Source of the DNA: Rhodobacter sp.
GTDB lineage: Bacteria > Pseudomonadota > Alphaproteobacteria > Rhodobacterales > Rhodobacteraceae
Reading direction: 5' to 3'
NCBI GenBank assembly: GCA_027482795.1
Contig: JAIXVS010000016.1
Location: 1 to 10,504, forward strand
DNA: 10,504 nucleotides
Both the position numbers and the translations under genes were made by a program. Position 1 is the stretch's first letter; the number at the start of each line of letters is the position of its first letter. This document shows positions 1 through 6,172 of this stretch, piece by piece. The notes beneath the pieces are model-generated. The model ran no database searches and was not told the DNA's origin. It worked only from the letters and a program-made list of their open reading frames with translations.

Positions 1-2
1 GC

Positions 3-758
3 GCGGGCAAGGGTAAAAACAATCCGTTGAATTTTGACGCAACCCCTGATGTTTACACGGAAGAGGCTGTGCGCCGCCATATGAACCCGCGCATGTTGGT
101 CGAATTTGTTGATGGATCAAAAACCATGGTTGAAATGGCGGCCATCGCCAATGCCACAGGGTTGATCCCTGACCGGCCCGGAATGCACGGCCCCGCCTGT
201 TCGCGCGATGAATTGAACAAAGTGCTTATCCCCGAATCTGCGGGCGGTGTGCTGTCATCGGGCGAAGGGCGGGTGGATTATTCCATTGGCAAAGGCGTGG
301 CCCCAGGTGTTTTTGTTGTGGCCGAAATGGATCACCCGCGCATCCGCGAACGGATGGAAGATTTGAAAATGGGTGACGGCCCGTATTTCACCTTTTTCAG
401 GCCCTATCACCTGACGTCTTTAGAGGTGCCGCTGACCTGCGCGCGCGTGGTTTTGTACGGCAAGGCTGACATGGTCCCAATGGCGCGCCCCGTGGCCGAG
501 GTTTGCGCGGTTGCCAAAAAGGATATGGCCGTGGGCGAGGTTCTGGATCAAATTGGCGAGTATTGCTACCGCGCGTGGATCATGACGGCGGCAGAGGCAC
601 GCAGCGCCGCCGCGATCCCCTGCGGGCTTTTGACAGGTGCCAAAGTCACCGCGCCCATTAAAAAGGGCGATCTTATCACCCGCGCCAATGCCGCAGTTCC
701 CGACAACAGCAAAATTGCAATGCTGCGGGCGCGTCAAGACGCCATGTTAGGGCTCTGA
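3..758 (+). CDS. COG4091-type homoserine-dehydrogenase-like oxidoreductase with C-terminal SAF domain (5' truncated)
   Basis: The frame is open from the first complete codon at position 3, with no stop before it, so the gene starts upstream of the window; the TTG at 27 is internal. The visible 251 codons look like the C-terminal part of a family usually about 430 residues long: an N-terminal NAD(P)-binding Rossmann domain (missing here), a middle domain, and a SAF domain. Visible family signatures include the AGKGKNNPL stretch right at the window edge, the segment NPRMLVEFVDGSKTMVEMAA (about 84-146), and ANATGLIPDRPGMHGP. The SAF-like module lies at about 492-700 (VAEVCAVAKKDMAVGEVLD ... APIKKGDLITRANA). 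The exact reaction of this family is not settled to my knowledge. It ends 2 nt before the E1 alpha start, so it is probably the upstream gene of the same operon and may prepare the substrate for the dehydrogenase complex. The family call is good; the function is inference. Confidence 0.82.
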   Translation, partial: AGKGKNNPLNFDATPDVYTEEAVRRHMNPRMLVEFVDGSKTMVEMAAIANATGLIPDRPGMHGPACSRDELNKVLIPESAGGVLSSGEGRVDYSIGKGVAPGVFVVAEMDHPRIRERMEDLKMGDGPYFTFFRPYHLTSLEVPLTCARVVLYGKADMVPMARPVAEVCAVAKKDMAVGEVLDQIGEYCYRAWIMTAAEARSAAAIPCGLLTGAKVTAPIKKGDLITRANAAVPDNSKIAMLRARQDAMLGL

Positions 759-760
759 TC

Positions 761-1765
761 ATGATGGACGCAGACAACCGCCCCTTCGCCATTCGGCACT
801 ATTCCCCCGCCCAACTGCGCGAGGCGCTCAAACGGATGTATTTGATCCGCCGCTTTGAAGAAGGGGCCGAAGACAGTTACACACGGGGCATGATCCACGG
901 CACGATGCACCTGTCCATCGGGCAAGAAGCCAGCGCGATGGCGACCTGTATGGAATTGACCGATGACGACAAGATCACCTCGAACCATCGCGGCCATGGT
1001 CATTGCATCGCCAAAGGCGCTGATGTTGGCCGAATGTTTGCCGAATTCTTCGGCAAGGAAACGGGATATTGCCATGGCCGTGGTGGGTCGATGCATATTG
1101 CCGATGTCAAAACAGGCAACCTTGGGGCCAACGGCATTGTGGGGGGTGGTTTGCCCATCGCAGTTGGGGCGGCCTTATCGGCCAAACGTCTTGGCAAATC
1201 GGATGTCACGGTATGTTTCTTCGGCGATGGGGCAAATAATGAAGGTGCTTTCCACGAATCGCTGAACATCGCCAGCGTCTGGAAACTGCCTGTTATCTTC
1301 GTATGTGAAAACAACGGCTATGGCATGTCAACGTCCACCGCCCGTTCCACCGCCGTGCCGCATATCGCCCAGCGCGCCGCCGCCTATGCGATGCCTGGCA
1401 CCACGGTGGACGGCAACGATTTTTCGGCCGTATCCGAGGCGCTGCATATCGCCATTGCCCGCGCCCGCGCAGGCGACGGGCCAAGTTTGGTGGAAAACCT
1501 AACCTACCGCTGGCGCGGCCATTCGAAATCTGACCGCAACCGCTATCGCACGAAAGAAGAGATCGAGGCGTGGATGGCAAAAGACCCGATTGCGCGTTTT
1601 CGCGCTGAATTGATCGCGCATGGCGTTTTGGACGAAGCAGGCGCAGATGCGATTGCATCACAGGCCGTGGCCGATGTGCAAAAGGGCATCGAATTCGCTA
1701 AGGCCAGCGCCGCGCCTGATTTGTCCGAAGTCACCCGTTATGTCTATGCCGAGGCTGCATTATGA
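761..1765 (+). CDS. acoA: Thiamine-diphosphate-dependent dehydrogenase E1 component, alpha subunit (acetoin dehydrogenase type)
   Basis: This 334-aa protein has the usual length of E1 alpha subunits of the acetoin/pyruvate/branched-chain dehydrogenase family. With the beta subunit it binds thiamine diphosphate and Mg, decarboxylates or cleaves the oxo-substrate, and acylates the lipoyl arm of E2. Visible signatures are the phosphorylation-loop-like region SNHRGHGHCIAKG (residues 74-86), GRGGSMH (106-112), and the ThDP motif running from GDGANNEG (from residue 155) to ENNGYG (N184-N185), the classical GDG...NN spacing. The start is ATG 761 with AGGG at 749-752 upstream; a second ATG follows at once. 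The gene starts 2 nt after the SAF protein stop, and its stop overlaps the beta subunit start as ATGA, implying coupled translation. The assignment to acetoin rather than another substrate rests only on the hydrolase-type E2 next door, so the symbol is by family. Confidence 0.9.
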   Translation: MMDADNRPFAIRHYSPAQLREALKRMYLIRRFEEGAEDSYTRGMIHGTMHLSIGQEASAMATCMELTDDDKITSNHRGHGHCIAKGADVGRMFAEFFGKETGYCHGRGGSMHIADVKTGNLGANGIVGGGLPIAVGAALSAKRLGKSDVTVCFFGDGANNEGAFHESLNIASVWKLPVIFVCENNGYGMSTSTARSTAVPHIAQRAAAYAMPGTTVDGNDFSAVSEALHIAIARARAGDGPSLVENLTYRWRGHSKSDRNRYRTKEEIEAWMAKDPIARFRAELIAHGVLDEAGADAIASQAVADVQKGIEFAKASAAPDLSEVTRYVYAEAAL

Positions 1766-2790
1766 ATGTCCAATCGAACCCTGTGACGGCTAGCGACACC
1801 AACGCGCGTGTGCTGTCCTATGCCGAAGCGATCCGCGAGGCGATGGCCATAGCCATGCAAGCTGACCCGACAGTTATTCTGATGGGCGAAGACATCGGCG
1901 TTTATGGCGGCGCTTTTCAAGTGACGCTAGATCTGATCGACCGCTTTGGGCCTGAGCGTGTGATGGACACCCCCATTTCCGAACTGGGCGGGGCAGGCGT
2001 TGCCGTGGGCGCGGCGCTGACAGGGCTAAAGCCGATCTTTGAATTTCAATTTTCCGATTTTGCCATGCTAGCGATGGAACAAATCGTAAATCAAGCCGCC
2101 AAGCTGCGCTATATGCTGGGCGGCGAGGCTGCCGTGCCTGTAGTGTTTCGCATGCCCTCTGGGTCTGGTACGGGCGCTGCCGCCCAGCACAGCCAAAGCA
2201 TCGAGGCGTGGTTTGGCCATGTACCGGGGCTAAAGGTGCTGCAACCTTCAACACCAGAAGATGCCAAGGGGATGCTGCTGGCGGCATTGGCCGACCCTGA
2301 CCCCGTGATGATCTTTGAACACAAGCTTTTGTACAAAACCAAAGGGCATGTGCCTGAGGGCAGCTATCTGACCCCAATTGGCAAGGCGTTGGTACGCCGC
2401 ACGGGCAGCGATCTGACCATTGTTGCAGGCTCGATCATGCTGCACCGCGCGTTGGAGGCGGCTGAAAAACTGGCCACAGATGGCATCAACGTCGAGGTGA
2501 TTGACCTGCGGTCGATCCGCCCGATTGACCGCGACACGATCCTGACATCGGTGCGCAAAACGGGTAAGCTTTTGGTGGTTTACGAAGGCGTCAAAGCTTA
2601 CGGCGTGGGGGCTGAAATCAGCGCGATGGTCGCTGAAAGCGATGCGTTTGATTATCTGGATGCGCCTATCTTGCGCCTTGGCGCGGCCGATGCGCCCGTG
2701 CCCTATAACCCCGATCTTGAACGCGCCTCTGTGCCGCAGGTTGATACAATCGAGGCTGCCGCACGCCGCCTTGTGCGCCGCGAGGTCTGA
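1762..2790 (+). CDS. acoB: Thiamine-diphosphate-dependent dehydrogenase E1 component, beta subunit (acetoin dehydrogenase type)
   Basis: This 342-aa transketolase-like subunit has the pyrimidine-binding domain first and the transketolase C-terminal domain last. Visible signatures are MGEDIGVYGGAF (from residue 41; E43 is the expected ThDP-activating glutamate), SELGGAGVAVGAALTGLKP, FEFQFSDF, and GTGAAAQHSQS with the conserved active-site-region histidine H143. The C-terminal domain runs from about residue 205 (DLTIVAGSIMLHRALEAAEKL, then IDLRSIRPID). It forms the alpha2beta2 E1 tetramer with the preceding gene. The start ATG 1762 overlaps the alpha stop by 4 nt and is preceded by GAGG at 1751-1754. 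The E2 gene follows 2 nt after the stop. The subunit class is certain; the exact oxo-substrate is not readable from sequence. Confidence 0.92.
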   Translation: MNVQSNPVTASDTNARVLSYAEAIREAMAIAMQADPTVILMGEDIGVYGGAFQVTLDLIDRFGPERVMDTPISELGGAGVAVGAALTGLKPIFEFQFSDFAMLAMEQIVNQAAKLRYMLGGEAAVPVVFRMPSGSGTGAAAQHSQSIEAWFGHVPGLKVLQPSTPEDAKGMLLAALADPDPVMIFEHKLLYKTKGHVPEGSYLTPIGKALVRRTGSDLTIVAGSIMLHRALEAAEKLATDGINVEVIDLRSIRPIDRDTILTSVRKTGKLLVVYEGVKAYGVGAEISAMVAESDAFDYLDAPILRLGAADAPVPYNPDLERASVPQVDTIEAAARRLVRREV

Positions 2791-2792
2791 AC

Positions 2793-4433
2793 ATGCCCAT
2801 CGAAGTGATCCTGCCCAAAGTGGACATGGATATGTCGCATGGCACTTTGGCCACATGGCACGCAGCCGAGGGGCAGTTGGTGCAACAAGGCGCGGCCCTG
2901 TTTGACATTGAAACCGACAAAGCCGCGATGGAGGTCGAGGCCCCCGCAACGGGCTACCTTCACCAGATCACAGCCCGCGCGGGTGACAAAGTCGCGGTCG
3001 GCACGACGATCGCCCTGCTTTACGCCGAAGGTGAAGCCGTCGAACCCGTAACGCCTGCGCCCGCCGCCGTCGCTGCCGTATCAAACGAAGGACTGCAGCC
3101 AACCGAGGTCATCTTGCCAAAGGTCGATATGGATATGACCCATGGCACACTGGCCGTCTGGCACGTGGCCGAAGGCGATTTGGTGCAACAAGGGGCCCCG
3201 CTGTTTGACATTGAAACCGACAAGGCTGCGATGGAGGTCGAGGCACCTGCCACAGGCCGCCTGCATCACATCAGTGCAAAGCCAGGCGATAAAGTGCCCG
3301 TTGGCAGCATTCTGGCGTGGATCTACCCCGAAGGCATGACTGTATCGCAATCGCCAGCGCGCAGTGCAACTGCGCCAACGCAAACGCTCATGCCCGCGCC
3401 AGAAACCATTGTGCAAACTGTCCACGCGGCACCCGCCCAGCCTGTCCAAACCGTGGCAGGTGTGGGAACGCGCGCCACCCCCGCCGCACGCAAAGCCCTG
3501 CGCGCGAATAACATGACCCCTGCCGATGTGACGGGCACTGGCCCACTTGGCCGCGTGCAACAGTCAGATGTGGAAAATCTGCTGGCCGCGCGCGTTCGCA
3601 ATGCAGGCACTTCAGCAGTGGCCGCCGCCCCCATCCCATCAGGCTGGAGCCGCGAGGCTGGCCCCCTGCACATCTCGCGCCGTGATGGTCAAGGCACGCC
3701 CATCGTTTTGCTGCATGGTTTCACCGCTGACAGCCAGTCTTGGGCACCTTTAGAAAAGGCGCTAGGCCCAAATGCGCCGTTGGTGCGCATCGACTTGCCT
3801 GGGCACGGCAAATCGCCAAAAAGGCAATTGAACAGCTTTCAAGACTTGGCGCGTATGGTCGTCGAAGCCTTTGATGAGGCCACGCGGGACAGCGACGACG
3901 TGCATCTTGTCGGCCATTCCCTTGGCGCGGCGCTTGCGCTGGCTTTGGCCGATATTCGCGGGCGGCGCATTGCCAGCCTGACGCTGATCGCGCCAGCAGG
4001 TCTTGGGCCTGAAATTGATGCCGCAGCCCTAAACGGAATTGTCCGCGCCAGCCGCGTGGAAAGCTTGGCCCCATGGCTGCGCCGTCTGACGGCAATGCCA
4101 GAAGGCATCAGCGATGATTACGCCCGCGCTGCAATGCGCATGCGCGCCGATGTGCAGTTGCGCGCCTGCCAAACAGATATGGCGCAGGCCCTATTTCCCG
4201 ATGCCGTTCAGGCGTTTGATCTGCGCCCCGCCCTAAAGCGCGTGGCATGTCCGCTGCAAATTATTTGGGGGCGCAATGACCATATCCTGCCTTTTGACCA
4301 TGCAATCAGGGCGGATGGCGAATTCGCACTTCATCTTCTGGCTGGAGCAGGCCATATTCCGCAGATAGAGTGCCCAGAGCGGGTGGGGCGGATTGTAAAT
4401 CGAATGATCCGTTCGATTGAAACGGTGGGCTGA
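2793..4433 (+). CDS. acoC: Two-lipoyl-domain E2-like subunit with C-terminal alpha/beta hydrolase (acetoin dehydrogenase E2 type)
   Basis: This 546-aa modular protein reads in order: lipoyl domain 1 (residues 3-81, lipoyl lysine K43 in IETDKAAMEV), an Ala/Pro linker, lipoyl domain 2 (104-182, K144 in the same motif), and a long Ala/Pro/Thr-rich linker (185-224). A peripheral-subunit-binding domain follows (about 226-266, RATPAARKALRANN ... GPLGRVQQSDV), then an alpha/beta-hydrolase domain (about 290-546). The hydrolase has the HGF oxyanion strand (308-310), nucleophile elbow GHSLG with S376, and a likely triad D496 (GRND) and H521 (GAGH). Acetoin-dehydrogenase E2 proteins are known to carry a hydrolase fold in place of the standard 2-oxoacid dehydrogenase acyltransferase core. 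Typical members have one lipoyl domain and about 370 residues, so this one is unusually long. GAGG at 2782-2785 supports ATG 2793. A binding domain for E1/E3 is present although no E3 gene is visible. Confidence 0.9.
   Translation: MPIEVILPKVDMDMSHGTLATWHAAEGQLVQQGAALFDIETDKAAMEVEAPATGYLHQITARAGDKVAVGTTIALLYAEGEAVEPVTPAPAAVAAVSNEGLQPTEVILPKVDMDMTHGTLAVWHVAEGDLVQQGAPLFDIETDKAAMEVEAPATGRLHHISAKPGDKVPVGSILAWIYPEGMTVSQSPARSATAPTQTLMPAPETIVQTVHAAPAQPVQTVAGVGTRATPAARKALRANNMTPADVTGTGPLGRVQQSDVENLLAARVRNAGTSAVAAAPIPSGWSREAGPLHISRRDGQGTPIVLLHGFTADSQSWAPLEKALGPNAPLVRIDLPGHGKSPKRQLNSFQDLARMVVEAFDEATRDSDDVHLVGHSLGAALALALADIRGRRIASLTLIAPAGLGPEIDAAALNGIVRASRVESLAPWLRRLTAMPEGISDDYARAAMRMRADVQLRACQTDMAQALFPDAVQAFDLRPALKRVACPLQIIWGRNDHILPFDHAIRADGEFALHLLAGAGHIPQIECPERVGRIVNRMIRSIETVG
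2799..3338 (+). repeat. Tandem duplication of the lipoyl-domain coding segment
   Basis: Two units, 2799-3035 and 3102-3338, lie in the same frame at an offset of 303 nt. By hand alignment the encoded domains match at 60 of 79 residues (about 76%), with an unbroken identical run around the lipoyl lysine. The DNA differs mainly at third codon positions there. This suggests a duplication within this gene that has since drifted under selection, rather than two unrelated lipoyl domains. Confidence 0.85.
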
Positions 4434-4452
4434 TCAAAAGGTTGAGCAAGTT

Positions 4453-5412
4453 ATGCAACTTGAAAATCAAAATGTGGCCATTCAAAGCGAGGCAGACAGG
4501 CTTCGCGCGCGCGCGATCTGGCTGTATCACGTCGAAGGCGCAACCCAAAATGACATCGCAACACAGCTTGGCATCAGTCGGGTGATGGTGGTGCGGCTTT
4601 TGGCCGATGCCCGCCGCCGTAACGAGGTGCGCATTACAATCGCCGCACCCTTGACCGACCTTTTGCTGCTGGAACGCGAAGTTGAAACGCGCTTTGGCAT
4701 TAACCGCGTCATCGTAGCCCCGTTCACAGACGCCGACGCCGATCCCGTCAAAGTCATCGCCGCCGCCGCTGGAAACTTTATTTCGGGCGAAATGCGGGCT
4801 GGAATGACGGTTGGGGTAGGCTGGGGCCGCACCCTATCAAACACACTGCCCTTCATCCTTGGCGCAACGCTGGACGATTTCCGCGTTGTGTCATTGCTGG
4901 GCGGTATCGCGGCTGCGCGGCGATTTAACCCTGCCGAATTCGCATGGCAATTCGCAGAACTTTTTCAAGGCGAGGGGTTTTTGATCCCCGCGCCTGCCGT
5001 TGTCGACAGCCCTGAAACCAAACACGCCCTGCTAGAACGCTGCGGCCTTTCCGCGATTTTTGAGATGGCAGATAAACTGGATATGGCGCTGCTGTCTTGC
5101 GGGGGTATCAGTTCCCTGACCACCAGCTATCGTACGGGATATCTGTCCGAAGCTGACCGACGTTCCTTGATCGAAGCGGGGGCAATCGGGGATGTGCTTT
5201 ACAATTTTATCGACCAAAATGGTGAACTCGTCGATCACGAGGTGAACGGCCGTGTGATATCGGTCAACATTGCACGATTGCGGCGAACCCCCGAACGGGT
5301 GCTGATTTCGGGTGGGAAGGACAAGCTGAATGCCATCCGTGCCACAATTCGAACGATCGGCCCCACAACACTTGTGACAGATGAACAAACAGCGATGTTG
5401 CTATTGGCGTAA
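4453..5412 (+). CDS. SorC/DeoR-family sugar-binding-type transcriptional regulator
   Basis: This 319-aa protein is of usual length for the SorC family: a short N-terminal helix-turn-helix followed by a large sugar-(phosphate)-binding effector domain. The HTH lies at residues 30-56 (TQNDIATQLGISRVMVVRLL). The effector domain shows VGVGWGRTL (120-128), VVSLLGG, LLSCGGI, GDVLYNFIDQNGE and the C-terminal LVTDEQTA typical of the family. A frame extension to a TTG at 4417 would overlap the E2 gene. ATG 4453 is preferred because AAAAGG (4436-4441) and GAG (4444-4446) precede it and the protein then begins as SorC proteins normally do. Position 19 nt after the E2 stop on the same strand suggests it is the last gene of the operon and controls it in response to a pathway metabolite; that role is inference. 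No clear hairpin terminator was seen in 5413-5513. Confidence 0.9.
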   Translation: MQLENQNVAIQSEADRLRARAIWLYHVEGATQNDIATQLGISRVMVVRLLADARRRNEVRITIAAPLTDLLLLEREVETRFGINRVIVAPFTDADADPVKVIAAAAGNFISGEMRAGMTVGVGWGRTLSNTLPFILGATLDDFRVVSLLGGIAAARRFNPAEFAWQFAELFQGEGFLIPAPAVVDSPETKHALLERCGLSAIFEMADKLDMALLSCGGISSLTTSYRTGYLSEADRRSLIEAGAIGDVLYNFIDQNGELVDHEVNGRVISVNIARLRRTPERVLISGGKDKLNAIRATIRTIGPTTLVTDEQTAMLLLA

Positions 5413-5513
5413 GCGCGGCGCTGTTGCGCAAATTGACGGCCATCCTGCATTTGTTTTGGAACTGGGCCGCTGCAATCTTTCGAGACTATGCATTTACAAT
5501 CATTCCTTGTTTT

Positions 5514-5558
5514 TGGTTGCGGGGGCAAGATTTGAACCCGCGGCCTTCAAGTCATGAG
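5514..5558 (-). other. tRNA-fMet 3' fragment: probable attachment site (attL) of the integrative element
   Basis: Read on the - strand, this stretch matches the 3' part of an alphaproteobacterial initiator tRNA-Met. It begins in the anticodon loop (CTCATGAC, containing CAT), continues with the 3' anticodon stem and variable loop (TTGAAGG), the T arm (GCGGG, TTCAAAT loop, CTTGC with two G-U pairs), and ends in the acceptor strand CCCCGCA, discriminator A and CCA. Upstream of the anticodon loop the sequence (TTTTTTGT) does not complete the anticodon stem, and no D arm or 5' acceptor strand follows. It is therefore a fragment, not a tRNA gene. Such 3' halves are left at one end of elements that integrate into tRNA genes at the anticodon loop. 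Orientation predicts the intact tRNA-fMet gene beyond the right window edge, next to the integrase. Confidence 0.75.
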
Positions 5559-5888
5559 ACAAAAAAGTAATAATTTCAATTACTTAGAGATAGCAATGAC
5601 TTGCGCGATAAGCCTTTGATTTCGCGCATTTTCCATGTTTGCAATAGGTCATTTTCAGCGGCATTGGGCAGCAATCTTATTGCGAAACATGCATTCGCGG
5701 GTTGAATTGGCGTTGATGTAAGCAGGTCACTGAGATCATATTAATGATCAAACCCCCCGAAAACCGAAACCGCCAAACGAGGCAACAGCTACCCTAATCG
5801 TCGGTGCACGCAAAGTCGACGTGTGGCCGCTTATCTTGCGTCAAGCCATCACTTTAAAGGGCAAAAAGATTCTTGAACTTCAACCTAG
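5559..5888. other. Non-coding element end, no convincing gene
   Basis: About 330 bases between the tRNA fragment and the IS remnant hold no ORF with recognisable protein features. Besides the repeat beside attL, two short inverted repeats are visible: GCAAT-CTT-ATTGC at 5671-5683 and GATCAT-ATTA-ATGATC at 5734-5749. The first half is AT-richer than the flanking genes. These could be protein-binding sites or part of an origin for the element, but nothing proves either. Confidence 0.4.
5565..5585. repeat. AT-rich inverted repeat just inside the putative attL
   Basis: A perfect 7-bp inverted repeat (AAGTAAT at 5565-5571 and ATTACTT at 5579-5585) flanks a 7-nt spacer, 6 nt inside the tRNA fragment. 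Read on the - strand it is followed by a run of six T, so it could be a weak terminator for transcripts leaving the element. It could equally be a binding site for the integrase or the excision factor. Confidence 0.4.
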
Positions 5889-6172
5889 GGTCAGGACTCG
5901 TTCTTGTTTCATAGCCAGAACAGGACGGTTGCGGCGAAGGTGATTGTTGAGACGAAGACCTTCGGGCATCTGTCGTAGCGCGTTGCCACCCTTCGCCAGT
6001 CCTTCAGTCTGCCGAACATTTTCTCGATCCAGTTGCGGCGTTTGTAGCGGCGCTTGTCGTGTTTGATGGGCTTGCCGCGTGACTTCCGTCCCGGGATGCA
6101 GGGCTTTATCCCCTTGTTTTTTTTCAAAGCATCTCTGAACTGGTCGGCATCATTGCCCCAGTCGGCTAGCTG
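5889..6172 (-). mobile_element. Remnant of an IS5-family (IS427-like) insertion sequence, 3' end only
   Basis: The segment encodes only the C-terminal third of an IS5-family transposase and runs out at about 5889, next to a CTAG tetranucleotide (5885-5888), a target type common for IS427-like elements. GGGTCAGGACTCG from 5889 may be the terminal repeat; its partner is absent because the other end of the IS is missing. At the right it abuts the 3' end of the replication gene. Confidence 0.72.
5909..6172 (-). pseudogene. IS5-family DDE transposase, C-terminal fragment
   Basis: The - strand frame reads QLADWGNDADQFRDAL, KNKGIKPCIPGRKSRGKP, KHDKRRYKRRN, then IEKMFGRLKDWRRVATRYD and ATVLFWL before TGA at 5909-5911. 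This is the conserved end of IS427-group transposases. The D in LADWGND and the E in WIEKMFGRLKD are the likely second and third catalytic acids. The N-terminal half with the first catalytic Asp is missing. An eight-A run in the coding strand (AAA AAA AAC) stays in frame. No start codon or promoter remains in place, so it should be inactive. Confidence 0.8.

Noticed and set aside
2248..2949. 233-codon ORF on the - strand across the E1 beta/E2 junction
   Set aside because: It lies antisense to two clearly recognised genes, has no family features, and arises from GC-rich codon structure.
4417..4452. TTG at 4417 as start of the SorC regulator
   Set aside because: It would overlap the E2 gene and add residues not typical of the family; ATG 4453 has an upstream purine-rich site.
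5413..5513. Terminator after the SorC regulator
   Set aside because: Only a short GCGC pairing without a T-run is visible; not strong enough to call.
5514..5558. Functional tRNA-Met gene
   Set aside because: Only the 3' half is present; the 5' acceptor strand, D arm and 5' anticodon stem are missing.
5750..5888. Possible short + strand coding remnant before the IS
   Set aside because: No frame gives a stretch with recognisable family text, and stops interrupt each reading.
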